Shown here piece by piece: positions 34,538 through 44,140 of a stretch of DNA of 64,000 bases. Position 1 is the stretch's first letter. Every line of letters begins with the position of its first letter. Position numbers and translations under genes: made by a program. Source of the stretch: Cellulomonas sp. Leaf395. Lineage in GTDB: Bacteria; Actinomycetota; Actinomycetes; Actinomycetales; Cellulomonadaceae. Where the stretch lies: assembly GCF_001424125.1 (NCBI RefSeq), contig NZ_LMQI01000002.1:62001-126000 (forward strand), written 5' to 3'. The notes beneath the pieces were generated by a model that saw only the letters and a program-made list of their open reading frames with translations, was not told the DNA's origin and searched no databases.

Positions 34538-35913
34538 GCGACTGGCGGGAGCTGCGCACCACCACCTGGAGCATGGTCGCGCTGATCTTCATGGTCGCGT
34601 TCGAGTCGCTGGCCGTGACGACCGTGATGCCGACCGTCTCCGCCGCGCTCGACGGTGCGTCGCTGTACGCGTTCGCGTTCGCCGGGCCGCTGGCGACCGG
34701 TGTCGTCGGCATGGTCCTGGCCGGTCCGTGGAGCGACCGCAGCGGACCCCGGACGCCCTTGCTGACGGCCGTCGGGCTGTTCACCGCCGGCATCCTCGTC
34801 GCGGGCTCTGCGCCCACGATGGAGGTGCTCGTCGGGGGGCGCCTGCTCCAGGGGTTCGGTGGCGGTGCGATGACCGTCGCGCTGTACGTCGTGGTCGCCC
34901 GGCTCTACCCGGCGATGCTGCACCCGCGGGTGTTTGCGTGGTTCGCGGCGGCCTGGATCATCCCGTCCCTGGTCGGCCCGGCCGGCGCCGGCGCGGTCGC
35001 CCAGCACGCCGGGTGGCGCTGGGTGTTCCTCGGGGTCGCGCTGCTCGTCGTGCCGACCACGCTGATGCTCGTCCCGGCGCTGCGCAGGATCGGACCACCC
35101 GAGACAGCGGGCGACGCCCCCCCGCGCGGGCGGCTCGCCTGGGCTGCGCTCGCCGCCGCCGCCGTGCTCGGCCTGAACCTTGCCGCGCAGGTCCCGCTGC
35201 CGTGGTCGGTGATCGTGGCCGTCGGCACGGGCGTCGTGGCCCTGGTCGCGCTGCGCGCGGTGGTGCCTGCGGGCACGTTGCGTGCGGCTCGCGGCCTGCC
35301 GAGCGTGATCGCCAGCCGCGGTCTGGTCTCGGGCGCGTTCCTGGGCGCCGAGGTGTACCTGCCGTACCTCCTGACGCAGGGGTACGCGTTCTCGCCGACG
35401 ACCGCGGGGATCGCCCTGACGTTCGCGGGCATCGCCTGGGCGGGCACGTCGTGGCTGCAGGGGCGCCTCGGGGACCGGCTGCCGCACCGGACGGCAGTCG
35501 TCGTCGGCTCGACCCTGGTCGTCGTCTCGGTCGCCGGTGTCCTGGTCACGGCCGCCGCCCATCTCCCGCCCACGGTCGCGATCTCGTCCTGGACCCTGGC
35601 CGGAGCCGGGATGGGTCTCGTGTACTCGCGGCTGACCGTTCTGGTGCTCGCGTACTCCGCCCCCGGGACCCAGGGCGTCAACAGCTCGGCACTGTCGATC
35701 GCGGACTCGATCGGGGCAGCCCTCGCCCTGGCGCTCACGGGCCTCGCGTTCGCCGCCGCCGACCGCAGCCCGGACGCGCCGTTCACCGCCGCGCTGGCGG
35801 TCGCCGCCGTCTTCGCCGTGGGCGCCGCACTCGTCGGCCCTCGCGTGGGTGGAGGGCTGGCTCAGGTGGAGGGCACCGCCGACGACGCCGCATCGAGCGC
35901 GCTGCGCAGCTGA
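34534..35913 (+). CDS. Major facilitator superfamily transporter (drug/H+ antiporter-like)
   Basis: 459 aa with about 12-14 membrane helices. Motif A is GPWSDRSGPRTPLL between helices 2 and 3, followed by VGGRLLQGFGGGAMTVALYVV, and motif C-like PSLVGPAGAGAVAQHAGWRW is typical of the DHA2-like antiporters. SVMALIFMVAFE-type openings with FESLAVTTVMP also fit multidrug exporters. It is coupled by a 4-bp overlap to the methyltransferase; the substrate is unknown. The 3' end overlaps the convergent thioredoxin-like gene by 52 bp. Confidence 0.88.
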   Translation: MSDWRELRTTTWSMVALIFMVAFESLAVTTVMPTVSAALDGASLYAFAFAGPLATGVVGMVLAGPWSDRSGPRTPLLTAVGLFTAGILVAGSAPTMEVLVGGRLLQGFGGGAMTVALYVVVARLYPAMLHPRVFAWFAAAWIIPSLVGPAGAGAVAQHAGWRWVFLGVALLVVPTTLMLVPALRRIGPPETAGDAPPRGRLAWAALAAAAVLGLNLAAQVPLPWSVIVAVGTGVVALVALRAVVPAGTLRAARGLPSVIASRGLVSGAFLGAEVYLPYLLTQGYAFSPTTAGIALTFAGIAWAGTSWLQGRLGDRLPHRTAVVVGSTLVVVSVAGVLVTAAAHLPPTVAISSWTLAGAGMGLVYSRLTVLVLAYSAPGTQGVNSSALSIADSIGAALALALTGLAFAAADRSPDAPFTAALAVAAVFAVGAALVGPRVGGGLAQVEGTADDAASSALRS

Positions 35914-36185
35914 GCGAGCCTCGGCACCCCGGTCGCGCGACGGACCACCTGGCCGACGGCATCCAGCACGAGGACCGTCGGCGTGACGTCGATGCCGAGC
36001 CGCTCCCCCAGCGCGAGGTGGTCCGCGACGTCGAGGTCGGCGTACGCGACCCCGTCGGTGGTCGCCACGGCGCGCTCGACGACGTAGCGGGTCGAGCGGC
36101 ACGGCGCGCAGAACGTGCTCGAGAACTGGACCACGGTGGCACGTTCGCCGAGCGGCACGCCCAGGTCCGCCGGGCTGAGACGCAC
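35862..36185 (-). CDS. Thioredoxin-fold protein
   Basis: 107 aa. Active-site motif FCAPCRS (Cys at about 26 and 29) in VVQFSSTFCAPCRSTRYV, followed by ADLDVADHLALGERLGIDVTPTVLVLD with the cis-Pro of the TPT loop. It is shorter than classic thioredoxin at the N terminus and lacks a signal peptide, so it is cytoplasmic. The GTG at 36185 lies 5 bp after the dapF stop with no clear ribosome-binding site, implying co-transcription and coupled translation with miaA-dapF. A CAPC site is more common in TlpA/thiol reductases than the thioredoxin CGPC, so the redox partner is uncertain. Confidence 0.82.
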   Translation of the reverse strand: MRLSPADLGVPLGERATVVQFSSTFCAPCRSTRYVVERAVATTDGVAYADLDVADHLALGERLGIDVTPTVLVLDAVGQVVRRATGVPRLAQLRSALDAASSAVPST

Positions 36186-36190
36186 GTCCG

Positions 36191-37147
36191 TCAGCGTCCG
36201 GCGGCCAGCGCCGCGAGGTCCACGTCGGCCGCGGCCACGAGCACGGCTGGTCCGGCGAGCTCGACGTGGCCGTCGGGCAGGACGCTGACGCGGACGGTCC
36301 CACCGGGCACGTCCACGAGCCAGACGTCGGGCGCGCCGGTCCCGGCCCACGTGCGGACCGCCAGTGCGGCGGCGCACGCACCCGTCCCGCAGGACCGGGT
36401 CTCCCCGACACCCCGTTCGTGCACGCGCATCCGGACCCGGCCGATCTGCGACCCGTCGGGAGCCTCGTGCTCACCCAGCGGGACGACGAGCTCGACGTTC
36501 GTGCCGTGCGGCGGCACCGGGGTGACCTGGGGTGCCCGCGTGAGGTCGGCCGCGGTCAGCTCGTCCTCGTCGCCGAGCGCGAGGACCACGTGCGGATTGC
36601 CGACGTCGACGCTCAGGCCCGCGCGGGCGACCTCGAGACCGGCGACGACGACCTCCGCGTCGGCGCCGTCGCGCACGGCCTGCGACCCGCCGGGCAGGTG
36701 CCAGCGCCCCATGTCGACGGAGTACCAGACGTCGTCGCCGACGCCGGCGGGCACCGGGACCCGTCGGACACGACGGACCCCTGCACGGGTGCCGAGCGCG
36801 AGCTCACCGTCCGCTGCGTTCCACAGCCCGAGCCGCTCCAGGTAGGCGGCGAACACCCGCACCCCGTTGCCGCACATCTCCGCGACCGAGCCGTCGGCGT
36901 TGCGGTAGTCCATGAACCAGCGGGCCGACGGGTCGTCGGCCAACGCCGCGACGCCCTCCGGCAGGTGCTCGCTGGCGACGACCCGGATGACCCCGTCACC
37001 GCCGACGCCTGCGCGACGGTCGGCGAGCCCGCGGACCAGGGCGGCCGACAGGTCGACCAGCGCGTCGCGGTCGTCGAGCAGCACGAAGTCGTTCTGTGTG
37101 CCGTGACCCTTGGTCACGTGCAGCGTCGGAGCGGCCACCACGGTCAT
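36191..37147 (-). CDS. dapF: Diaminopimelate epimerase
   Basis: 318 aa enzyme converting LL-DAP to meso-DAP for lysine and, where used, peptidoglycan. Both catalytic cysteines are present: EMCGNGVRVFAAYL near residue 90 and RSCGTGACAAALAV near 255, in two pseudo-symmetric domains. GHGTQNDFVLLDD at the N terminus is conserved. A proton-relay pair of this type needs no cofactor. The ATG at 37147 overlaps the miaA stop by 4 bp, as in mycobacteria. Confidence 0.95.
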   Translation of the reverse strand: MTVVAAPTLHVTKGHGTQNDFVLLDDRDALVDLSAALVRGLADRRAGVGGDGVIRVVASEHLPEGVAALADDPSARWFMDYRNADGSVAEMCGNGVRVFAAYLERLGLWNAADGELALGTRAGVRRVRRVPVPAGVGDDVWYSVDMGRWHLPGGSQAVRDGADAEVVVAGLEVARAGLSVDVGNPHVVLALGDEDELTAADLTRAPQVTPVPPHGTNVELVVPLGEHEAPDGSQIGRVRMRVHERGVGETRSCGTGACAAALAVRTWAGTGAPDVWLVDVPGGTVRVSVLPDGHVELAGPAVLVAAADVDLAALAAGR

Positions 37148-38100
37148 GAACCCAGGCTACGTCGTGGCGCCGGGTCGTCCGTGGCGAGTCCCAGCCCGCC
37201 GGCGTCGGCGTCGGCGACGAGCCCGAGCGCCTTCGCGACGAGGTCCGGGTCCCGGGCGTCGAGCCAGTGCACCCGCGGGTCCCGGCCGAACCAGCCCATC
37301 TGCTTGCGCGCGAGCCGACGCGTCCCGGCGGTGATCGCGGCCCGCGCCTCGTCGGCCGTCAGGTCGCCGTCGAGCATCGCGAGGACCTCGGCGTAGCCCA
37401 CGGCCCGCGACGCAGTGCGACCCAGCCCGTTGGCGCGCAGGTGCTCGACCTCGTCGACGAGCCCGCGCGACCACATCCGCTCGACGCGCTCCGTGATCCG
37501 CGCGTCCAGGACTGCCCGGTCGCAGTCGAGGCCGATCTGGACGGCCGGCACCTCGTAGACGTGCTGCGGGAGGCTCGCGGAGTAGGGGCGGCCGGTGATC
37601 TCGATGACCTCCAGCGCACGCACGATCCGCCGGGCGTTGCGAGGGCCGATCCCGTCGGCCGCCACCGGGTCCGCCGCCGCGAGCTCGGCGTGCAGCGCCC
37701 TGGCACCCTCGGCCTCCGCGCGCGCCTCGAGCCGCGCCCGGACGTCGGGGTCGGTCCCGGGGAACTCCATGTGGTCCAGCAGCGCCCGGACGTACAGCCC
37801 CGAGCCGCCGGCGGCCACGGGCCGGTTGCCACGATCCTCGATCGCGCGCAGCGCGGTGCGGGCGCGTGCCTGGTAGTCGGCCACCGAGGCGTCCTCGTGC
37901 ACGTCCAGGACGTCCAGGAGGTGGTGCGGGACGCCCTGGCGTTCCTCAGGCGCGAGCTTGGCCGTGCCGATGTCCATGCCGCGGTACAGCTGCATCGCGT
38001 CGGCGTTCACCACCTCGCCGCCCAGGACGTGCGCGAGCGCCAGAGCGAGGTCCGACTTGCCCGTCGCCGTCGGTCCGACGAGCGCGACCACGAGGGTCAT
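37144..38100 (-). CDS. miaA: tRNA dimethylallyltransferase MiaA
   Basis: 318 aa. Transfers dimethylallyl to N6 of A37 in tRNAs reading UNN codons. P-loop VGPTATGKSDLALALA near the start, ADAMQLYRGMDIGTAK and GGSGLYVRALLDHMEFPG segments are diagnostic, as is the C-terminal RRLARKQMGWFGRDPRVHWL. Its product is the substrate of MiaB, encoded about 2.5 kb away on the same strand. The start ATG at 38100 lies 5 bp after the upstream YbjN gene, so the two are likely co-transcribed. Confidence 0.95.
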   Translation of the reverse strand: MTLVVALVGPTATGKSDLALALAHVLGGEVVNADAMQLYRGMDIGTAKLAPEERQGVPHHLLDVLDVHEDASVADYQARARTALRAIEDRGNRPVAAGGSGLYVRALLDHMEFPGTDPDVRARLEARAEAEGARALHAELAAADPVAADGIGPRNARRIVRALEVIEITGRPYSASLPQHVYEVPAVQIGLDCDRAVLDARITERVERMWSRGLVDEVEHLRANGLGRTASRAVGYAEVLAMLDGDLTADEARAAITAGTRRLARKQMGWFGRDPRVHWLDARDPDLVAKALGLVADADAGGLGLATDDPAPRRSLGS

Positions 38101-38105
38101 CGGCG

Positions 38106-38621
38106 TCAGTCCAGGGTCGGTCGGGCGGGGTCGTGGTAGGCGATGGGCTCCTCGGGCGCCGGGGCCGCGGGAGCGGTCGGGACCGCGTCGGGGTACTTCT
38201 CGTCGAGCCCCGCGAAGAACCGCAGCGCGCTCGCGATCCCGATGGTCAGGTGCAGGTCGAGCTGCTCGTCGGTGAGGCCGTGCTCGTAGTCGACCGTGTG
38301 CTCGGTGTAGACGGCGACCTGCTCGGCCTCGATCCGCACGAAGATCTTGGGCCAGACCATCGTCTCGGACCAGGCGTTGGCGCCCAGGAGCACGTTCCCG
38401 AACTCGGTGCCGGGGACCTGGCGCGCCCAGCGGCCGCGGACCTGCAGGTACTCCTTCGCGCGACCCAGGGTGATGAACCAGAACGGGTGACCGTCCCAGC
38501 GGCCCACCAGGTCGCCGTCCTTGTCCGTGCCGTACACCGACCCGCGCGCGTCGAGCCGCTCGGCGATCCGGGCGGTCGTCAGCGGGGGCAGGGTGGTGGG
38601 CTCGTGCTCGGCGGGTGCCAT
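38106..38621 (-). CDS. YbjN-domain protein (first of three)
   Basis: 171 aa. The YbjN (TY3-like chaperone) fold is indicated by the series DKDGDLVGRWDGHPFWFITLG, EYLQVRGRWARQV, NAWSETMVWPKIFVRIE and DYEHGLTDEQLDLHL. The C-terminal 30 residues are Pro/Ala-rich. TGAGG lies about 6 nt before the ATG at 38621. Two paralogues sit 0.9-2.5 kb away on the other strand. YbjN proteins are linked to stress and motility in enterobacteria; the actinobacterial function is unknown. Confidence 0.85.
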   Translation of the reverse strand: MAPAEHEPTTLPPLTTARIAERLDARGSVYGTDKDGDLVGRWDGHPFWFITLGRAKEYLQVRGRWARQVPGTEFGNVLLGANAWSETMVWPKIFVRIEAEQVAVYTEHTVDYEHGLTDEQLDLHLTIGIASALRFFAGLDEKYPDAVPTAPAAPAPEEPIAYHDPARPTLD

Positions 38622-38660
38622 CGGGACCTCAGGGGTGTCGGGGACGGACAGCGAGAGACC

Positions 38661-39398
38661 CTACCGGGCGTCCCGGAGGAGCTCCCAGACGAGCACCGCG
38701 TGCTGTGCGCCGAGCTCCGTCGACTCCGCCAGCACGCGTGCGCGGACCGGCTCGTCCCCCGCGGCACCCAGGAGCACCTGCCACGGCGCCCAGCCCCGCA
38801 CCGCCAGCTCGTCGGCGAGGTCGGGGTCGTCGGCCGCGAGGCGCGCCCGGGCCTCGGGGCCGGCGTCGGCCAGGTCGGCCAGGACGCGCGCATCGTGGTC
38901 CGGTGCCCGCGGGTCGTCCGCGAGGGGCGCGTCGGGGCCGTGCCGGCCGCTGCCGGACCCGACGACGACGAGCCCGGTCGGTCCGTCGCCCACGAGCGCG
39001 CGTCCGAGGTCGGCCAGCGCGTCGGCGCTCTGCTGCCCGGTCACCTCGACGACCCGCAGTCGCGAGCGCCACCGTGCCCGCGCCAGGAGGTGCAGGCCGA
39101 CTGCGCTCGGGACGCTCGGGACGTCCTGCCCGCTCCCGGGGAGGGTCGCGGTGGGGACCGGCCACCAGAGCAGGTCGTCGGGCACTCCGGCGGCCCCGAG
39201 AGACGGTCGCACAGTCCCGGAGAGCTCCCGCGGGGCCGGCCCCGGCGCCACGACGACGATCGTCGCGACGTCGGCCGCGACCACCTCGGCCACGGCCGAG
39301 ACCGCGGCCGTGCGGAGCCCGACGAGCACCTCCGCGTCGCCCGAGGTGCCGGGAACCAGCAGCGCGGTGTCCGGGACGAGGGCGGCGACGACGAGCAT
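38661..39398 (-). CDS. LigB-like (class III extradiol dioxygenase fold) protein, probably non-catalytic
   Basis: 245 aa protein at the locus that in mycobacteria carries Rv2728c, between miaB and miaA. The opening VVAALVPDTALLVPGTSG, central VTIVVVAPG-type strands, GLVVVGSGSGRHG and the end DEPVRARVLAESTELGAQHAVLVWELL fit the LigB-like fold. Family members often begin VPHPPLLVP; here that His is replaced (VPDTALLVP), removing a likely metal ligand. The ATG at 39398 lies 6 nt after TAGGTT. Function unknown; an enzyme-derived binding protein is possible. Confidence 0.7.
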   Translation of the reverse strand: MLVVAALVPDTALLVPGTSGDAEVLVGLRTAAVSAVAEVVAADVATIVVVAPGPAPRELSGTVRPSLGAAGVPDDLLWWPVPTATLPGSGQDVPSVPSAVGLHLLARARWRSRLRVVEVTGQQSADALADLGRALVGDGPTGLVVVGSGSGRHGPDAPLADDPRAPDHDARVLADLADAGPEARARLAADDPDLADELAVRGWAPWQVLLGAAGDEPVRARVLAESTELGAQHAVLVWELLRDAR

Positions 39399-39404
39399 GC
39401 CCCG

Positions 39405-39410
39405 AACCTA
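39405..39410 (-). promoter_or_regulatory. Leaderless-type -10 for the LigB-like gene
   Basis: TAGGTT-cggggc-ATG on the minus strand. Confidence 0.5.
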
Positions 39411-39463
39411 CGGGAGACCCGCCGCCACCCGGATGTCAGCGCCCCGGTGTGGGCGTGCGCCGG

Positions 39464-39469
39464 TACTGT
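39464..39469 (+). promoter_or_regulatory. Leaderless-type -10 for the second YbjN gene
   Basis: TACTGT, 7 nt, then the ATG at 39477. Back-to-back with the LigB-like promoter: the two start codons are only 78 bp apart and neither has a ribosome-binding site. Confidence 0.45.
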
Positions 39470-39476
39470 CGTGCGC

Positions 39477-40073
39477 ATGGGGTCGCTCGGGGATCGTGCA
39501 CGGCGCTGGTGGCAGGGGCGTCCGCAGCCCGCGGCTGCCTCGGACACCGGGTCCGGGCTCGAGCCTGCCGACGACGAGCTGCACGACCGCGTCGCGGAGC
39601 TGCTCGCCCGCGAGCTGGGTGTCGCCGAGCCCGCCGCGGACCTCCCGTCCGACGTGACGCCGGCCCGGATCGCCGCGTGGATGACGAACAACCAGTTCAG
39701 CTACTTCGTGGACAACGACGGCGACCTGGGCGGCCTGTGGCGCGGGCGGCTCTTCTACTTCTTCCTGTTCGGAGAGAAGTCGGAGATCCTCCAGGTGCGC
39801 GGCCAGTGGCACCGCGAGGTGGCCATCGAACGGCTCGAGGAGGTGCTCGACGTCTGCAACGAGTGGAACGCCGACCGGATCTGGCCCAAGGCGTACGTCC
39901 GTGTCCGGGACAACGGTCGCGTGCACGTGGTCTCCGAGGTGGCGACCGATCTCGAGCACGGCGCGACGGACGCCCAGCTGAGCCAGATGCTCTTCTGCGG
40001 CCTGTCCACCGGCAGCATGTTCTTCGACGCGCTCGACGAGCGGTACCCGGACCCGGCAGGAGTGGCTCCGTGA
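39477..40073 (+). CDS. YbjN-domain protein (second of three)
   Basis: 198 aa. A charged N-terminal region of about 65 residues is followed by the same core as its neighbours: YFVDNDGDLGGLWRGRLFYFFLFGEKSEILQVRGQW, CNEWNADRIWPKAYVRV and DLEHGATDAQLSQMLFCGLSTG (quoted in parts). It ends SMFFDALDERYPDP, very like the FFAGLDEKYPDA of the first copy, so the two are paralogues. It is followed after 49 bp by the third copy on the same strand, probably one transcript. Confidence 0.85.
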   Translation: MGSLGDRARRWWQGRPQPAAASDTGSGLEPADDELHDRVAELLARELGVAEPAADLPSDVTPARIAAWMTNNQFSYFVDNDGDLGGLWRGRLFYFFLFGEKSEILQVRGQWHREVAIERLEEVLDVCNEWNADRIWPKAYVRVRDNGRVHVVSEVATDLEHGATDAQLSQMLFCGLSTGSMFFDALDERYPDPAGVAP

Positions 40074-40122
40074 GCGGGCCGGAGGGCGTGGTCGCCCGCA
40101 GGACCGCGAGCGAGGTGGGCTC

Positions 40123-40644
40123 ATGAGCGGGCCCGGCTGGCTGCTTCGGGTGCTCGGTGGGCTGCCCAAGCCGACCAAGCGGCCGACGCCCGACGACGAG
40201 CCGCCCGGTCCGCTGACCCGGGAGCGGATCGCGGACTACCTCGTCGCCCGCGGCTACCGCTTCGTGATCGACGATGACGGCGACCTGACGGGCACGTGGG
40301 ACGGGAGCCGCTTCTGGTTCCTGCTCCTCGGCGAGCAGCAGGAGATCCTCCAGGTCCGCGGCCGCTGGCACCGGAGCCTGCAGCTCGACCAGCGCGAGAT
40401 CGCGTCGCTCGCGGTCAACGACTGGAACCGGGAGCGCATCTGGCCCAAGGCGTACCTGCGGGAGGAAGAGGGCGTGCTCGCCCTCTACAGCGAGGTGTCG
40501 GCCGACTTCGAGCCCGGCGTGACCGAGCCGCAGCTGGCGCAGCTGCTGGCGTGCGGGCTGGGTACCGGGGTGCAGATGTTCTCGTCGCTCGAGGCCGTGC
40601 TGCCCCGCGACGACGTCCCGCCTCCGGACGTGCCGGACAACTAG
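40123..40644 (+). CDS. YbjN-domain protein (third of three)
   Basis: 173 aa. The core RFVIDDDGDLTGTWDGSRFWFLLLG, QEILQVRGRWHRSL, NDWNRERIWPKAYLREE and DFEPGVTEPQLAQLLACGLGTGVQMF parallels the second copy residue by residue in the WN...WPKAY block. The ATG at 40123 is preceded by GAGGTGG about 4 nt upstream. It converges on miaB with 4 bp between stop codons. Most likely arose by tandem duplication of the second copy. Confidence 0.85.
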   Translation: MSGPGWLLRVLGGLPKPTKRPTPDDEPPGPLTRERIADYLVARGYRFVIDDDGDLTGTWDGSRFWFLLLGEQQEILQVRGRWHRSLQLDQREIASLAVNDWNRERIWPKAYLREEEGVLALYSEVSADFEPGVTEPQLAQLLACGLGTGVQMFSSLEAVLPRDDVPPPDVPDN

Positions 40645-40648
40645 GCCG

Positions 40649-42217
40649 TCAGCGTCGGGCCAACGTCGGCAGACCCAGCACGACCGGTCCGCGCGGGGCG
40701 CCCGTGCCGCAGGAGTCTCCAGAACCGCCGTGGCTGTGCTCCTCGCCAGTGCGTCGGCGGTTCCACGCGTCGCCCGCAGCCGTGCGACGGACCTCGAACG
40801 TCCCGCCCAGCACCGCGGAGTCGGCCACCAGGTGGTACGGCGCGGCGTGGGTCACCGTCACTGTCACCAGGTCCCCCGGGCGCGGGGCGTCGGCCGTCGC
40901 CGGCGGGACCGCGAGGTGGACCAGGCGGTTGTCGGCGGCGCGGCCCGTGACCCGGTGCGTCGACCCGTCCTTGCGCCCCTCGGTCTCCGCGACGAGCACC
41001 TGGACAGTGCGACCGACCTGTGCCTGGTTCTCCTCGTGCGAGATTCGGTCCTGCAGGGCCGTCAGACGAAGGAACCTCTCCTGCACGACGGCCTTGGGCA
41101 GCTGGCCGGGCAGGTCGAACGCGGCGGTACCGGGACGCGGTGAGTACTGGAACGTGAAGGCGGAGGAGAACCGCGAGGCCTCGACCACACGAAGGGTCTC
41201 GGCGAAGTCCTCCTCGGTCTCTCCCGGGAAGCCGACGATGATGTCGGTGGTGATCGCCGCCTCCGGCATCGCGGCGCGCACGCGGTCGAGGATGCCGAGG
41301 AACTTGTCCGAGCGGTACGAGCGGCGCATGGCCCGCAGGATCCGGTCGGAGCCCGACTGCAGCGGCATGTGCAGCTGCGGCATGACGGTCGGCGTCTGCG
41401 CCATCGCGGCGATGACGTCGTCCGTGAACGCGGCGGGGTGCGGCGACGTGAAGCGCACCCGCTCGAGGCCCTCGATCGCGCCAGCGGCGCGGAGCAGCTT
41501 GGCGAACGCGCTGCGGTCCCCGAACTCGACCCCGTAGGAGTTGACGTTCTGGCCGAGCAGCGTCACCTCGATCGCGCCCTGCGACACGAGCGCCTGAACC
41601 TCCGCGAGGATCTCCCCCGGCCGGCGGTCCCGCTCCTTGCCGCGCAGGTGCGGGACGATGCAGAACGTGCACGTGTTGTTGCAGCCGACGCTGATGGACA
41701 CCCATCCCGCGTAGACCGACTCGCGTCGCGTGGGCAGCGTGCTGGGGAAGACCTTGAGCGACTCCTCGATCTCGACCTGAGCCGCGGCGTTGTGCCGCGC
41801 GCGCTCCAGCAGGACCGGTAGGACGTCCAGGTTGTGCGTGCCGAACACGACGTCGACCCACGGCGCCCGTTCGACGATGCCGGCGCGGTCCTTCTGCGCC
41901 AGGCAGCCGCCGACCGCGATCTGCATGCCGGGCCGCGCCCGCTTGGAGGCGGCGAGCCGGCCGAGGTTCCCGTAGAGCTTGTCGGCCGCGTTCTCGCGGA
42001 CCGCGCACGTGTTGATGACGATGACGTCCGCGTCCTCCGCAGCCGCCTGCACCGGGCTCGCAGCCACGTACCCGGCCTGCTCCAGCATCCCCGCCATGTG
42101 CTCGGAGTCGTGCACGTTCATCTGGCAGCCGAGCGTCTTGACCAGATAGGTGCGCGCGGCGTCGTCCGGCGCGGACGGGCGCAGCTCGGGCAGGGCGGCA
42201 GGCAAGGACGTGGACAT
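40649..42217 (-). CDS. miaB: tRNA-2-methylthio-N6-dimethylallyladenosine synthase MiaB
   Basis: 522 aa radical-SAM methylthiotransferase that completes ms2i6A37. The N-terminal UPF0004 domain has three cluster cysteines ([30 protein letters not shown]); the radical-SAM triad is [17 protein letters not shown]; a C-terminal TRAM domain ([18 protein letters not shown]) follows. A Ser/His/Gly-rich tail of about 40 residues is extra. ATG 42217 is taken as start; GTG 42220, one codon earlier, is equally possible because a TACCCT -10 lies 5-8 nt upstream and no ribosome-binding site is present. Confidence 0.94.
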   Translation of the reverse strand: MSTSLPAALPELRPSAPDDAARTYLVKTLGCQMNVHDSEHMAGMLEQAGYVAASPVQAAAEDADVIVINTCAVRENAADKLYGNLGRLAASKRARPGMQIAVGGCLAQKDRAGIVERAPWVDVVFGTHNLDVLPVLLERARHNAAAQVEIEESLKVFPSTLPTRRESVYAGWVSISVGCNNTCTFCIVPHLRGKERDRRPGEILAEVQALVSQGAIEVTLLGQNVNSYGVEFGDRSAFAKLLRAAGAIEGLERVRFTSPHPAAFTDDVIAAMAQTPTVMPQLHMPLQSGSDRILRAMRRSYRSDKFLGILDRVRAAMPEAAITTDIIVGFPGETEEDFAETLRVVEASRFSSAFTFQYSPRPGTAAFDLPGQLPKAVVQERFLRLTALQDRISHEENQAQVGRTVQVLVAETEGRKDGSTHRVTGRAADNRLVHLAVPPATADAPRPGDLVTVTVTHAAPYHLVADSAVLGGTFEVRRTAAGDAWNRRRTGEEHSHGGSGDSCGTGAPRGPVVLGLPTLARR

Positions 42218-42328
42218 CACCGTCAAGGGTACGGCCGCCCGCCCTGAGCCCCTCACCTGGGGTCTTGCTTGACGGCTACGTTGCCGAACCGTGACCGGTT
42301 CTGTTCGCCAGATCGGGCAATCCCCCCG

Positions 42329-42334
42329 TAGGTT
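42329..42334 (+). promoter_or_regulatory. Leaderless-type -10 for the gluABCD-like operon
   Basis: TAGGTT-cgtcca-ATG, identical in the first nine bases to the S9 peptidase promoter. No ribosome-binding site is present. Confidence 0.55.
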
Positions 42335-42340
42335 CGTCCA

Positions 42341-43123
<783 letters not shown>

Positions 43124-43187
43124 GCCGAGACCGCCCAGACCCCACCGGACCGAACCGACACTGCACACCACACGAAGGGGACACACC

Positions 43188-44060
43188 ATGCGCACAGGAC
43201 GACTGGTAGTGGCGCTCGCCGCCGCAGCCACGCTGACGCTCGCCGGCTGTTCGAGCGACGGCGGGGACGACGCCGACGCCGACGCCGGCGCGACGAGCGA
43301 GGAGACGGAGGAGACCGGCGGTGCCGAGGGCACGATCAAGATCGGCATCAAGTTCGACCAGCCCGGCCTGGGATACCAGGACGGCAGCGAGTACACCGGG
43401 TTCGACGTCGACGTCGCCAAGTTCGTGGCCGGCGAGCTGGGATACGGCGAGGACCAGATCGAGTGGGTCCAGGCACCGTCCGCGCAGCGCGAGACCCTGC
43501 TGCAGAACGGCCAGGTCGACATGATCTTCGCGACCTACTCGATCAACGACAAGCGCAAGGAGGTCGTCTCCTTCGGCGGACCGTACTTCGTCGCCGGCCA
43601 GGACCTCCTGGTCGCCGCCGACGATGACACGATCAACGGCCCGGAGGACCTCGAGGGCAAGAACCTCTGCTCCGTCACCGGCTCCACGTCCGCGCAGCGC
43701 ATCAAGGACGAGTACGCCGCCGGCACCAACCTGCTCGAGCAGCCCGGGTACGCCGAGTGCGTCACCGCGCTGACGGCCGGGACGGTCGACGCGGTCACGA
43801 CGGACGACATCATCCTGGCCGGTCTCGCGGCCGTGCCCGCGAACGAGGGCAAGGTCAAGGTTGTCGGCAAGCCGTTCTCCGAGGAGAACTACGGCGTCGG
43901 CATCCCGAAGGACAGCGAGCAGTGCGAGGCCATCAACGAGGCCATCACCAAGATGATCGAGGACGGCACGTGGGAGGAGCTGCTGGACAAGAACGTCGGC
44001 GCCTCCGGCTACGTGGCGAACGAGGAGCTCAACCCTCCGACCCCCGCCGCCTGCGCCTGA
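43188..44060 (+). CDS. gluB: Polar amino-acid ABC transporter, substrate-binding lipoprotein (GluB-like)
   Basis: 290 aa. Lipoprotein signal with lipobox LAGC (Cys near residue 21), followed by an acidic Asp/Ala/Glu/Thr linker and a type II periplasmic-binding fold ([27 protein letters not shown], then [28 protein letters not shown] in outline). Cys residues in NLCSVTG and YAECVTAL, and in EQCEAIN with PAACA, may form disulfides. GAAGGGG lies about 7 nt before the ATG at 43188. It is membrane-anchored outside the cell and delivers the amino acid to GluC/GluD. A strong hairpin follows the gene. Confidence 0.92.
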   Translation: MRTGRLVVALAAAATLTLAGCSSDGGDDADADAGATSEETEETGGAEGTIKIGIKFDQPGLGYQDGSEYTGFDVDVAKFVAGELGYGEDQIEWVQAPSAQRETLLQNGQVDMIFATYSINDKRKEVVSFGGPYFVAGQDLLVAADDDTINGPEDLEGKNLCSVTGSTSAQRIKDEYAAGTNLLEQPGYAECVTALTAGTVDAVTTDDIILAGLAAVPANEGKVKVVGKPFSEENYGVGIPKDSEQCEAINEAITKMIEDGTWEELLDKNVGASGYVANEELNPPTPAACA

Positions 44061-44069
44061 CCCGCTGAC

Positions 44070-44108
44070 GGACAGGGGGCTCGCGCATTGCGCGCGGGCC
44101 CCCTGTCC
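44070..44108. terminator. Intercistronic hairpin between gluB and gluC
   Basis: A 17-bp stem with one G-U pair: 44070-44086 with 44092-44108, loop of 5 nt. Located inside the operon, it probably attenuates read-through or protects the gluAB mRNA end so that the binding protein is made in excess of the permeases. No U tract follows. Confidence 0.7.
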
Positions 44109-44140
44109 CTCCGAGAGCCCTCCGAGAGCAAGGAGCGTCG

